From the NCBI GenBank assembly GCA_964511385.1, contig CAZEFE010000009.1, forward strand, positions 1-64,000: DNA of 64,000 nucleotides, written 5' to 3'. The notes below the pieces were generated by a model, which saw only the letters and a program-made list of their open reading frames with translations, was not told the origin of the DNA and searched no databases. This stretch comes from CAILHX01 sp964511385 (lineage in GTDB: Bacteria > Pseudomonadota > Gammaproteobacteria > Burkholderiales > Methylophilaceae). Shown here piece by piece: positions 47,167 to 55,580 of this stretch (the stretch's first letter is position 1; every line of letters begins with the position of its first letter). Position numbers and translations under genes: made by a program.

Positions 47167-47198
47167 ACAAAGGCACCTGTTCAGGTGCCTTTGTTTTT
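47167..47198. terminator. Rho-independent terminator after acnB
   Basis: A 13-bp perfect stem (ACAAAGGCACCTG at 47167-47179 and its complement at 47182-47194) runs into a T tract. The symmetric A and T runs let it also serve the convergent TM2 gene. Confidence 0.9.
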
Positions 47199-47213
47199 GT
47201 GCGGGATGTCCGC

Positions 47214-47516
47214 TTATTTGGCGCCGTATTTTGCCTCGAATTCCTCATCCGACATGGTGAGGTAAATAATGAACTCGATAAACGCAATAATGGCCGGGAT
47301 GAAGGTCCAGCAGAACAGCAGGTAGAGCACGCCGGCGGCGATTTTCCCCAGGTAGAACTTATGAATGCCGAAGCCGCCGAGCAGGAAGGCGAGCACGGCG
47401 GCCGTGACGCGGCTTTTGCTCCCGCCGGCGCCTACCTTTTTCTGTACCGCGCCACAGTGCGGGCAGCTGAGCGCCGATTCGTGAATTTCCTTACCGCAAC
47501 CTCTGCAAAACACCAT
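47214..47516 (-). CDS. Zinc-ribbon plus TM2-domain membrane protein
   Basis: A 100-residue protein. An N-terminal zinc ribbon has FCRGCGKEIHESALSCPHCG (two CxxC pairs), and the rest is a TM2 domain with the GGFGIHKFYLGK motif and two membrane helices. TM2 proteins are common and functionally unassigned. It converges on acnB. Confidence 0.9.
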   Translation of the reverse strand: MVFCRGCGKEIHESALSCPHCGAVQKKVGAGGSKSRVTAAVLAFLLGGFGIHKFYLGKIAAGVLYLLFCWTFIPAIIAFIEFIIYLTMSDEEFEAKYGAK

Positions 47517-47640
47517 GATGTGAAAATCTCCCCTTGCGTGATGAAACGGCGGCTCTCAAGGCTGCCTGAACTGCCTGAATCATAGAATGAATCCCCGGCC
47601 AAGGCAATTTGCCGGCCGGGTTCCAGCCGCATGCAGATGC

Positions 47641-47672
47641 AAAAACGGCGTGGACAACACGCGCCCACGCCG
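47641..47672 (-). terminator. Rho-independent terminator after cysA
   Basis: Arms ACGGCGTGG (47644-47652) and CCACGCCGT (47664-47672) form a 9-bp stem. Read on the minus strand the stem is followed directly by TTTT, as expected after cysA. A second G/C-rich hairpin (CCCGGCC 47594-47600 with GGCCGGG 47614-47620) lies downstream. Confidence 0.75.
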
Positions 47673-47696
47673 TGATCGGCCGCTCGCGGCTGGTTG

Positions 47697-48782
47697 TTAA
47701 CGCGCCGGGGCGCTTTCGTGGTTGAGGAACACCTTGTAGGCGCGCGGCTTGATGAATACTACTTCGCCGTTGCGCAGGTCCAGTTCCCTGAACCGTTCAC
47801 GGGTGATTTCGGCTTCCACCAGTTCGCTGTCGTCCTCGCGCTGCAACTCCAGGCGTACGACCGGGCCAATGGCCTGGATGAAACTCACCACGGCCTTGAA
47901 TGCCGAACCATCTTCGCCTTCCGCCGTGCGATGGATGGTGATGTCGTGCGGGCGCACGTAGGCCAGCGCGGGGGTGTCGTGGGTGTCGGCATATTCCGGG
48001 GTTTCCAGCTGCAGGTCGCCGATGCGCGCAAACCCGGCATGTACCCGGCTGTGGAACAGGTTGACGTTGCCGAGGAACTGGTAGACGAACGGTGAAGCCG
48101 GGTGTTCGTACACATCGTTCGGCGTGCCGATCTGTTCGATCACGCCCTTGTTCATCACCACCACGCGGTCGGCCACTTCCAGCGCTTCTTCCTGGTCATG
48201 GGTGACGAATACGCTGGTGATATGCAGTTCGTCGTGCAGGCGGCGCAGCCAGCGGCGCAAGTCCTTGCGCACCTGGGCGTCGAGCGCGCCGAACGGTTCG
48301 TCCAGCAGCAGCACCTGCGGCTCCACCGCCAGCGCGCGGGCCAGGGCGATACGCTGGCGCTGGCCGCCGGAGAGCTGCGGCGGGTAGCGATCGGCCAGCC
48401 AGTCGAGTTGCACCAGGTTGAGCAGTTCGTGCACCCGGCGATGGATTTCGGCTTCGTTGGGGCGCGCTTTTTTCGGGCGCACGCGCAGGCCGAAGGCGAC
48501 GTTCTCGAACACCGTCATGTGGCGGAACAGGGCGTAATGCTGGAACACGAAACCGACGCGGCGTTCCTGCACGTTGCGCGAGGTGGTGTCTTCGCCGTTG
48601 AAGGCGATGCTGCCGCTGTCCGGGGACTCCAGTCCGGCGATAATCCGCAGCAAGGTGGTCTTGCCGCATCCGGATGGGCCCAGCAGCGCCACCAGTTCGC
48701 CCGACGGTACTTGCAGGCTGACATCGTTCAGCGCGCTGAAGCTGCCGAAGTTCTTGCGGATATTGCTGATTTCAATGCTCAC
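47697..48782 (-). CDS. cysA: Sulfate/thiosulfate ABC transporter ATP-binding protein
   Basis: A 361-residue ATPase with Walker A GPSGCGKTTLL, signature LSGGQRQRIALARAL and Walker B LLLDEPFGALDAQV. The C-terminal TOBE-like domain (YVRPHDITIHR) is typical of CysA. It powers the CysT/CysW channel encoded upstream in the same direction and is closed by a terminator. Confidence 0.95.
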   Translation of the reverse strand: MSIEISNIRKNFGSFSALNDVSLQVPSGELVALLGPSGCGKTTLLRIIAGLESPDSGSIAFNGEDTTSRNVQERRVGFVFQHYALFRHMTVFENVAFGLRVRPKKARPNEAEIHRRVHELLNLVQLDWLADRYPPQLSGGQRQRIALARALAVEPQVLLLDEPFGALDAQVRKDLRRWLRRLHDELHITSVFVTHDQEEALEVADRVVVMNKGVIEQIGTPNDVYEHPASPFVYQFLGNVNLFHSRVHAGFARIGDLQLETPEYADTHDTPALAYVRPHDITIHRTAEGEDGSAFKAVVSFIQAIGPVVRLELQREDDSELVEAEITRERFRELDLRNGEVVFIKPRAYKVFLNHESAPAR

Positions 48783-48814
48783 GGTTCATACCCCACGGTT
48801 GTGATCATGCTGAT

Positions 48815-49714
48815 TTATCTGGATTCGGCCACTTGCTGTGCGACCTGGCGGGCGCTTTGCCATTCGACAAAGGATTTCAGTGCCAGCGTCACCAGCGCCA
48901 GCAGCGCCAGCAATGAAGCGACGGCGAATGCGGCGGCATAGTTGTATTCGTTGTAGAGAATCTCCACATGCAACGGCATGGTGTTGGTCTGCCCGCGGAT
49001 ATGGCCGGAAACCACCGACACCGCGCCGAATTCGCCCATGGCGCGGGCGTTGCACAGGATCACCCCGTACAGCAAGCCCCATTTGATATTCGGCAGCGTG
49101 ACGCGCCAGAACATTTTCCAGCCGGAAGCGCCGAGCACCAGCGCGGCTTCTTCTTCGTCCTTGCCCTGCGCCTGCATCAGCGGGATCAACTCGCGGGCGA
49201 CGAAGGGGAACGTGACAAAAATGGTCGCCAGTACGATGCCGGGCACGGCGAATACGATCTTCAGGTCATGTTCGCTCAGCCAGCCGCCAAACCACCCCTG
49301 CAAGCCGAAGATCAGCACGTAGATCAGGCCGGCAATCACCGGTGAAACCGCAAACGGCAGGTCGATCAGCGTGATCAGCACGCTTTTGCCTTTGAACTCG
49401 AATTTGGCAATGGCCCAGGCCGCGGATACGCCGAAGACCAGGTTCAGCGGCACCGCGATGGCTGCGGCGATCAGGGTGAGCTGGATGGAAGACAGCGCAT
49501 CCGGCTCGATCAGCGCGGCGAAATAGGCGTCAGCGCCTTTGCGCAGGGCTTCGGTGAACACCGCCGCCAGCGGCACGAACAGGAACAGGCTGAGGTAGGC
49601 CAGCGCGGCGGCAATCAGCGCCCAGCGCACCCAGGCGGGTTCGCGGATGGCGCGGCCAGGGGCGGCTTTGTCCTTGTGGCCGATGGGCAGGGCTTTGGTA
49701 ATCGGGGCTGACAT
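48815..49714 (-). CDS. cysW: Sulfate/thiosulfate ABC transporter permease CysW
   Basis: A 299-residue permease with six membrane helices and the EAA-loop EEAALVLGASG that contacts the ATPase. Sequence after the loop (RAMGEFGAVSVVSGHI) is characteristic of CysW. It lies 7 nt downstream of cysT and 32 nt upstream of cysA. Confidence 0.95.
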   Translation of the reverse strand: MSAPITKALPIGHKDKAAPGRAIREPAWVRWALIAAALAYLSLFLFVPLAAVFTEALRKGADAYFAALIEPDALSSIQLTLIAAAIAVPLNLVFGVSAAWAIAKFEFKGKSVLITLIDLPFAVSPVIAGLIYVLIFGLQGWFGGWLSEHDLKIVFAVPGIVLATIFVTFPFVARELIPLMQAQGKDEEEAALVLGASGWKMFWRVTLPNIKWGLLYGVILCNARAMGEFGAVSVVSGHIRGQTNTMPLHVEILYNEYNYAAAFAVASLLALLALVTLALKSFVEWQSARQVAQQVAESR

Positions 49715-49721
49715 GATGCTC

Positions 49722-50567
49722 CTAGGCGACTTTTCTGCTGTGGCGGTTGCTGGCCCACCATTGCAAACCGTTGATGGTCAGCAGCAGCACGAACGAAATA
49801 ACCAGCATGACCACGGCCAGCGCGGTGGCGCCGGGGTAATCGTACTGCTCCAGCTTGGTGATGATGAGCAGGGGCGTGATTTCCGAGATCATGGGCATGT
49901 TGCCGGCGATGAAAATCACCGAGCCGTATTCACCGACGGCGCGGGCGAAGGCCAGGGTGAAGCCGGTGAGCAGCGCCGGGCCGATGGCCGGCAGGATGAC
50001 CCGGCGGAAAGTCTGCCAGCGGTTCGCACCCAGGCTGGCCGCCGCTTCCTCAACCTCGGCTTCGAGGTCTTCCAGCACCGGCTGTACAGTGCGCACCACG
50101 AACGGCAGGCCGATAAACGTCAGCGCCACCACCACGCCCAGCGGGGTGAATGCGATCTTGATGCCATGCGGCTCCAGCACGCTGCCGATCCAGCCGTTCG
50201 GCGCATAAATTGCGGTCAGGGCGATGCCCGCCACCGCGGTAGGCAACGCAAACGGCAGGTCGACCAGCGCATCGATAAAACGCTTGCCGGGAAAGGTGTA
50301 GCGGACCAGCACCCAAGCCGTCAGCAGGCCAAAAAACGCGTTGATCGCGGCACCGATCAGCGATGCGCCAAAAGTCAGGCGATAAGAAGCCAGCACGCGC
50401 GGTGCGGTCACGGTCGCCCAGAACTCGTCCCAGGTCAGCAGCGTTGTTTTGAGAAAAGTCGCGGAAAGCGGAATCAGTACAATCAGGCTGAGATACAGGA
50501 TGGTGTAGCCCAGTGCCGGCGTAAAACCGGGTAAAACATTGTGATTGCGTTGTTTGGTATTGGCCAT
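49722..50567 (-). CDS. cysT: Sulfate/thiosulfate ABC transporter permease CysT (CysU)
   Basis: A 281-residue permease with six helices and the loop EEAAASLGANRWQTF. The ATG at 50567 was chosen because the protein then begins like E. coli CysT (VLPGFTPALGYTILY close to the N-terminus); an ATG 39 bp upstream is possible. No sulfate- or thiosulfate-binding protein gene (sbp or cysP) is found beside it. Confidence 0.93.
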   Translation of the reverse strand: MANTKQRNHNVLPGFTPALGYTILYLSLIVLIPLSATFLKTTLLTWDEFWATVTAPRVLASYRLTFGASLIGAAINAFFGLLTAWVLVRYTFPGKRFIDALVDLPFALPTAVAGIALTAIYAPNGWIGSVLEPHGIKIAFTPLGVVVALTFIGLPFVVRTVQPVLEDLEAEVEEAAASLGANRWQTFRRVILPAIGPALLTGFTLAFARAVGEYGSVIFIAGNMPMISEITPLLIITKLEQYDYPGATALAVVMLVISFVLLLTINGLQWWASNRHSRKVA

Positions 50568-50711
50568 ATCAGGGGTCAATTCGTGCCGGTCAGGCGAGGC
50601 CGCCATGGTATGGGGTTTGGCTTATGAATAAAAATAATATTTTTCTATAAAGTTATACCTGAAAAGTCTATGTGTTGATTGGATGGGCTTTCCGGCAGGG
50701 AACAGCAGCCC

Positions 50712-50726
50712 CTAGGGAAGCCCTAG
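50712..50726. repeat. CTAGGG/CCCTAG hairpin at the response-regulator stop
   Basis: CTAGGGAAGCCCTAG: two 6-bp arms with an AAG loop. The first 13 bases are identical to the left end of the 151-bp element at 39825, and, as there, the CTAG supplies a TAG stop codon (response regulator, 50723-50725). It may be a solo end of that element. Confidence 0.5.
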
Positions 50727-52072
50727 ATTTTGTAGCGGCCCACCTTGTACCACAACGAACGTTCGCTGATGTCCAGCAGCCGTGCCGCGCGGCTCTTGTT
50801 GCCGTCGCTGGCGGCAATGGCCTGGGCGATCATGCGTTTTTCCAGCGCCTCGATGGCCTGCGGCAGGGTCTGGTTTTCCGTTGCCGGCGCCTGACCGGGG
50901 AGAGGGGGCGTGCCTGGTGCCGGCGCCGAGATGTCGGCGGGGAGATGGCAGGGCTCGATAGGTCGGCCACCGGCCACAATCGCGGCGCGTTCCAGCACGT
51001 TTTCCAGTTCGCGCACATTGCCCGGCCAGGCGTAGCCTTGCAAGGCGAGCAGGGCCGCGTCCGTGATCCCGGCATGGCGCCGCGCAAGGAAATGCCGCGC
51101 CAGTCCGGGGATGTCGTCACGCCGTTCTCGCAATGGCGGCAAATCCAAGCGAAACACGTTGAGCCGGTAATACAGGTCTTCGCGCAACCGCCCATCGCGC
51201 ACCGCTTGCTGCGGGTCGCGGTTGGTGGCGGCGATGATGCGGATGTCCACCGGGATCGGCCGGTTCCCGCCCAGCCGCTCGATCACGCCTTCCTGCAGCG
51301 CGCGCAGCAGCTTGGCTTGCAGCGCAACCGGCATTTCCGTGATTTCGTCCAGGAACAGGGTGCCGCCATCCGCCACCTCGAATTTTCCCAGCCGCTCCTT
51401 GACCGCGCCGGTGAATGCGCCGCGTTCGTGGCCGAACAGTTCGGATTCCATCATTTCGGCCGGGATGGCGGCGCAGTTGACCGCCACAAACAGGTGGTCG
51501 TGGCGCGGCGACAAGCGATGGATGGCGTGTGCGGTGACTTCCTTGCCGGTGCCGGTTTCACCGGCGATCAGCACGGTGGCTTTTTCCGGCGCCACTTGCC
51601 GGATCGCCTGCTGCAGCTGCTGCATGGGTGCCGATTCGCCCACCATGTCGCCCATGTCGCGCTCCGCCTCGTCGCGCAGGAAGCGGTTCTCGGTTTTCAG
51701 CCGCGCCACCGACAACGCGCGCGTCATGGCGATTTCCAGCGTTTCCAGGTCGAACGGCCGCAGGATGTAATCCGCCGCCCCCAGTTTCATCGCGCTGACC
51801 GCGGATTCCACCTCGCCTTTGGCGGTGACGATGATCAACGGCGTTTCCATGCCTTCTTCGCGCATGGTGGCGAGCAATTTGATGCCGTCCATGCCCGGCA
51901 TGTTGAGGTCGCTCACCACCAGGTCGGCCCCCTCCCGGCGCAGGATGTCCAGCGCCTCGCGCCCATCGGCGGCGAGCAGCGCCTGATGCCCGGATTGCCG
52001 CAGCATGATTTCCAGCAGCCGCCGCATGTTGGGTTCGTCGTCTACGGCCAGGATGCGTTTACGCTCATTCAT
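50723..52072 (-). CDS. Sigma-54-dependent response regulator (NtrC family)
   Basis: A 449-residue activator with receiver domain (phosphoacceptor Asp55 in VSDLNMPGMDG), AAA+ domain with Walker A GETGTGKE and the sigma-54 contact loop GAFTGA, and a C-terminal Fis-type helix-turn-helix (ASDGNKSRAARLLDISERSLWYKV). It needs RpoN and phosphorylation by the kinase encoded 8 nt overlapping upstream. It is the only such activator in the window, so the nearby -24/-12 promoters are natural targets. Confidence 0.95.
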   Translation of the reverse strand: MNERKRILAVDDEPNMRRLLEIMLRQSGHQALLAADGREALDILRREGADLVVSDLNMPGMDGIKLLATMREEGMETPLIIVTAKGEVESAVSAMKLGAADYILRPFDLETLEIAMTRALSVARLKTENRFLRDEAERDMGDMVGESAPMQQLQQAIRQVAPEKATVLIAGETGTGKEVTAHAIHRLSPRHDHLFVAVNCAAIPAEMMESELFGHERGAFTGAVKERLGKFEVADGGTLFLDEITEMPVALQAKLLRALQEGVIERLGGNRPIPVDIRIIAATNRDPQQAVRDGRLREDLYYRLNVFRLDLPPLRERRDDIPGLARHFLARRHAGITDAALLALQGYAWPGNVRELENVLERAAIVAGGRPIEPCHLPADISAPAPGTPPLPGQAPATENQTLPQAIEALEKRMIAQAIAASDGNKSRAARLLDISERSLWYKVGRYKI

Positions 52073-53759
52073 GGTGTTCTTCTTTCCTGATCAACGGCAG
52101 GCGGACACGGAACAGCGCGCCGCCGGACGGGCTTGCAAACACGCCGATTTCACCGCCGTGGGCGGCGACGATCTGGCGCACCACCGCCAACCCCAGGCCC
52201 ACGCCGCCTGCCCGCTGGGTGAAAAACGGGTCGAACACCTGTTCGCGCAACGGCGCGGCGATGCCCGGCCCGTTGTCGGCCACTTCCAATATCGCCATCT
52301 CGTCCTCCTGCCGCGTGGTAACACTAATCTGCCCGTGCTCGGGCAGGATTTGCAGCGCGTTGAGCAGCAGGTTCAGCAATACCTGCGTGATCTGTTCTTC
52401 GTCGCATTCGGCCACCACTTCGGTGCAGGCCGCGCAATCGATGGCGATGTTTTTCTTGATCGCCTGCGAGCCCAGCATGGCGGCGGTTTGCCGTGCCAGC
52501 GCCGCCAGTTCCAGCGGCCTGAACTCCGGCGGACGCGGGCGGGCGCAATCCAGCAGCGTGGAAATCAGGCGGTTGAGCCGCTCGGTTTCGCTCACGATAA
52601 AGCCGCACACCTCGCGGCCTTCATGGCTCAGGCCCGGTTCCCGCAGCAGCAGTTGCGCCGAGGAGCGCAGGATGCCGATGGGCGTGCGCACTTCGTGCGT
52701 CATTGCCGCCGCCATTTCGCCCACCACCGCCAATTTTGCGGCGCGCGTCAGATTGTCGCGCGAACGTTCCAGGTCGTGGATCATCTGCGCAAACGCCGCG
52801 GAAAGCTCGCGCACTTCCGCCGGGCCGCTGTCGGGCGGCGTGACGCCGCGCTGCTCGCGCATGAAGTTGCGGGCAAACCCGGTGAGCTGCGCCAGCGGGC
52901 GGGCAATGCGCGCCGCCACCGGCGCGGCGGCCAGCGATGCCAGCAATGCCGTCAGCGACAGCAGCAGCAGGAAGATCCAGCCCATGCGCCGCACCGGGGC
53001 GAATACCACGGCTTCCGGCTGCGTCAGCGTCACGCTCCAGCCGAACGCGGGGAATGTCCTGAACTCGTGCGAAAACGCGGAAATGCGGGAGTTGGTGCCG
53101 TTGGCCTCGCGCCAGTCCGCGGTCGCCGCCAGCGTGCGATGTTGTTGATCCATCAGCGCGGCGGCGCGGGTGTCGGCCGAAGCGGCTTCCAGTACGTGTG
53201 TTATCTGTGACCAGTCGAACAAGGCGACCAGCGTCCCGGCGGGGGCGTTGCCAAAAGGGTCGTTGATCGCCACTGCCAGCGGCAATGCCCCGTTGCTTAC
53301 CGGGAATATCTGGCAGCGCCCCCCCGGCAGCAAGGCTTCCAGCCACGGCTGTGCCGCGTCGCGCCGCTTGCCCAGCAGGGCCGGTGTGCTGGCGGCCACA
53401 ACGGTGCCTTGTGCATCCATCACGTAAATGTCGGTGTAAATGCCGTGGTAACTGGTGGTGAGATCGCGCAAAAAGTTGGACAGACGCTTATCTACATCGC
53501 CGATGCGCGCTTCCTGCATGATTTCGAGCCGGCTCCAGGACACCACGTTTTGCGTGCGTTCGTACATGAGGTGGTCAATATCCTCGGCGGCAGCGGCGGC
53601 GCGTACGCGCATGTCGCTTTCGATCTCGGCCTTGAGTGCCGAGCGCGCCTCGAAAAACGCCATGCCCGTGACCAGTGCGGCGGGCAGCAGGCCGGCCAGC
53701 AAAAACGCCACCAGCAAGGTGTGCCGGATGGAACGGGCGGGGGGGGTCAGCCGGGGCAT
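52065..53759 (-). CDS. Membrane histidine kinase partner of the NtrC-type regulator
   Basis: A 564-residue sensor: membrane helix at about 12-34, periplasmic sensor to about 265 (a dCache-like region with IYTDIYVMDAQGTVVAAS), second helix, HAMP, then HisKA (VGEMAAAMTHEVRTPIGIL) and HATPase_c (LLLNALQILPEH, DNGPGIA, GVGLGLAVV). It overlaps the regulator start by 8 nt. The periplasmic domain presumably binds a small ligand, perhaps an organic acid. Confidence 0.93.
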   Translation of the reverse strand: MPRLTPPARSIRHTLLVAFLLAGLLPAALVTGMAFFEARSALKAEIESDMRVRAAAAAEDIDHLMYERTQNVVSWSRLEIMQEARIGDVDKRLSNFLRDLTTSYHGIYTDIYVMDAQGTVVAASTPALLGKRRDAAQPWLEALLPGGRCQIFPVSNGALPLAVAINDPFGNAPAGTLVALFDWSQITHVLEAASADTRAAALMDQQHRTLAATADWREANGTNSRISAFSHEFRTFPAFGWSVTLTQPEAVVFAPVRRMGWIFLLLLSLTALLASLAAAPVAARIARPLAQLTGFARNFMREQRGVTPPDSGPAEVRELSAAFAQMIHDLERSRDNLTRAAKLAVVGEMAAAMTHEVRTPIGILRSSAQLLLREPGLSHEGREVCGFIVSETERLNRLISTLLDCARPRPPEFRPLELAALARQTAAMLGSQAIKKNIAIDCAACTEVVAECDEEQITQVLLNLLLNALQILPEHGQISVTTRQEDEMAILEVADNGPGIAAPLREQVFDPFFTQRAGGVGLGLAVVRQIVAAHGGEIGVFASPSGGALFRVRLPLIRKEEHHE

Positions 53760-53764
53760 GGCGC

Positions 53765-53780
53765 TGGCGTGATAATTGCT
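53765..53780 (+). promoter_or_regulatory. Sigma-54 promoter candidate upstream of the porin
   Basis: TGGCGTGATAATTGCT keeps the GG-N10-GC core and matches 10 of 12 defined consensus positions. The predicted start is near 53791. A perfect 8-bp hairpin (CTCGCATC 53793-53800, GATGCGAG 53805-53812) would form the 5' end of the transcript. It faces away from the kinase gene. Confidence 0.6.
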
Positions 53781-53858
53781 GCGTGCTTCCGGCTCGCATC
53801 ATTCGATGCGAGAATGCAGACCGCACGCAATGTTGCAATCAATGGATGGAGAAGCATC

Positions 53859-54851
53859 ATGGACCAGTTTCTGAAGGTGTGCGCCAGTGTAGCCAGCGCG
53901 TTGCTGCTATGCAACTCGGCGTATGCCGGGGAAGAAGCGGCGCTTACCGACAGCTTTCATATCGGCGGCTACGCCAGCGCCAATATCAACCTGCACCCCG
54001 GCGGTCGTGCCGAAGCCACGTTCAGCGAAGGCAGCCTGTTCCTGTCCTGGGATGGCAACGGGCGCTGGCGCCTGTTCTCCGAACTTGAGCTTGAAAAGCC
54101 CCTGCATTGGCAGGAAGGCCAGTCCGTTTCCACCAACCAGTCCTATTTCGACGTGGAGCGCCTGTATGCCGACTATGTCTATTCCGAGCACGTCACCCTG
54201 AGAGGGGGGCGCTTCCTGACGCCGGTCGGGCGCTGGAACCTGATCCATGCCGATCCGCTGGTGTGGACCACGCACCGCCCGCTGGCTACCGAGCACCTGT
54301 TCCCGCTCAACGTCAACGGGCTGATGCTGCAAGGCGCGCTGCCGCTGGAGAGCGGTTCGCTGGAGTATTCCGTGTTTGGCGAAGTGGTGCACGACATGCG
54401 CCATAACGGTGACGAAATCCCGTTTGAAAGTACCAACGGGGCACGGCTGGCTTTTTCCGGCGCGATAGAAACGGGCGTCACGGTGCTGGATTTTTCCGAG
54501 GAAATTCCCGGCAACCCGCACTATCGGCTGCTGGGGCTGGATTTCCTGGCTGCCCGCCATGGCTGGGAGTTGAGTGGCGAGGCATTCCAGCGGTTCCGCG
54601 TCGGCGGCAACGGTGATGCCGGCCACGGCGCTTATTTGCAGGGCGTGGCCCCCATCGGTGGGCGCTGGTCTGCCGTGGGGCGGCTGGAAACCATGCAGCG
54701 CCCGGCGGAATCCCCCATCCAGCGCTGGCTGGTCGGTACCGCCTGGCGCATGGATGAAAAGCGCGTGTTCAAGCTGGATTACACCGGCGGCAACGCGGAA
54801 CAGCCCGGCGCGCCGAAGGGCATGTTTGCTTCGTTTGCCATCCTGTTCTGA
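53859..54851 (+). CDS. Outer-membrane porin-like beta-barrel protein
   Basis: A 330-residue protein with a signal peptide (about 1-23, ending AYA) and alternating amphipathic strands through to an aromatic C-terminus (FASFAILF), the BAM signal. It starts GYASANINLHPGG, as in a group of small porin-like proteins often beside periplasmic binding proteins. GGAG lies 7 nt before the ATG. Its substrate is unknown. The gene overlaps the next by one base (TGATG). Confidence 0.8.
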   Translation: MDQFLKVCASVASALLLCNSAYAGEEAALTDSFHIGGYASANINLHPGGRAEATFSEGSLFLSWDGNGRWRLFSELELEKPLHWQEGQSVSTNQSYFDVERLYADYVYSEHVTLRGGRFLTPVGRWNLIHADPLVWTTHRPLATEHLFPLNVNGLMLQGALPLESGSLEYSVFGEVVHDMRHNGDEIPFESTNGARLAFSGAIETGVTVLDFSEEIPGNPHYRLLGLDFLAARHGWELSGEAFQRFRVGGNGDAGHGAYLQGVAPIGGRWSAVGRLETMQRPAESPIQRWLVGTAWRMDEKRVFKLDYTGGNAEQPGAPKGMFASFAILF

Positions 54852-55342
54852 TGAATCGGCTGCTTGTTTCCTGCCTGTTGCTGTTCTTCATCCTGCCGCG
54901 AGCATCCGGCGCGGAGGAGGGGGAGCCGTTGGTCTTGATCGTGGCCAACACCCAGGCCGGCCGCGTGTCCGGCCTGGCCGACCTGTCGCTGATTTACCGC
55001 CGCAAAAAACTGGCCTGGGCCAGCGGCGAGCGCCTCCGCCCCACCAACCTGCCGCCGGACCATCCGTTACGGCGCAGTTTTTCCCAGCACGTGCTGGGCA
55101 GTTCGCCGGAAAGCCTGGCGCAGTACTGGAACGCGATGTACTTCCAGGGCGTTTCGCCGCCTTACGTGCTAGCCTCGGAAGAAGCGGTGCTGCGCTTTGT
55201 GGCGGATACGCCGGGCGCCATCGGTTATGTATCCGCGTGCAAGGCCGATGCCCGGGTCAAACCCATTCTCTGGTTGATGCCTGATGGGGCGTTGATTTCC
55301 CAGCCGCCCGCACTGAAGTGCGGGCAGGATCAGGAACGCTAA
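54851..55342 (+). CDS. Small PstS-like periplasmic substrate-binding protein
   Basis: A 163-residue protein with a signal peptide (about 1-21). The rest resembles one lobe of a phosphate-binding-protein fold: SLIYRRKKLAWASGERLRP, FSQHVLGSSPESLAQYWN and ASEEAVLRFVADTPGAIGYV. At half normal PstS length it may be a single-lobe sensor or accessory protein rather than a true transporter component. It is translationally coupled to the porin. Confidence 0.7.
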   Translation: MNRLLVSCLLLFFILPRASGAEEGEPLVLIVANTQAGRVSGLADLSLIYRRKKLAWASGERLRPTNLPPDHPLRRSFSQHVLGSSPESLAQYWNAMYFQGVSPPYVLASEEAVLRFVADTPGAIGYVSACKADARVKPILWLMPDGALISQPPALKCGQDQER

Positions 55343-55373
55343 CCCTGCAAAAAATGTAGTTCGCCTGCTGCAC

Positions 55374-55396
55374 GACCCTGCAAACTTTGCAGGGTC
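55374..55396. promoter_or_regulatory. Perfect 23-bp palindrome, candidate upstream activator site
   Basis: Arms GACCCTGCAAA and their exact complement surround one central base. No T tract follows, so it is not a good terminator. It lies about 130-150 bp upstream of the sigma-54 promoter at 55527, a usual distance for an enhancer bound by an NtrC-type protein. A single CCCTGCAAA copy occurs at 55343-55351. Confidence 0.5.
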
Positions 55397-55526
55397 TGTC
55401 TGCATGATGGCCTTCCCTTCGATGCTGCACGCAACCTTCATGTCGTGGGTTGCGTCTATAAAAATCATTATAAAACAGTGTATTGTGAAATTTTTCGCCA
55501 GATGAGGCAGAGGATTAAAGCCGGTT

Positions 55527-55542
55527 TGGCATAGCCGTTGCG
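55527..55542 (+). promoter_or_regulatory. Sigma-54 promoter candidate of the T_hemolysin operon
   Basis: TGGCATAGCCGTTGCG keeps the GG-N10-GC core and matches 9 of 12 defined consensus positions. The predicted start is near 55553. An inverted repeat CTCCGTG (55546-55552) / CACGGAG (55565-55571) spans the start and includes the GGAG ribosome site. Confidence 0.55.
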
Positions 55543-55580
55543 TATCTCCGTGCAGGTTTTTAATCACGGAGTGTTATGCG

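Noticed and set aside
50712..50726. Reading the CTAGGG/CCCTAG hairpin as the regulator's terminator
   Set aside because: No T tract follows on the minus strand, and the stem is only 6 bp.
50672..52090. A 472-residue plus-strand frame
   Set aside because: Antisense to the NtrC-type regulator; no domain.
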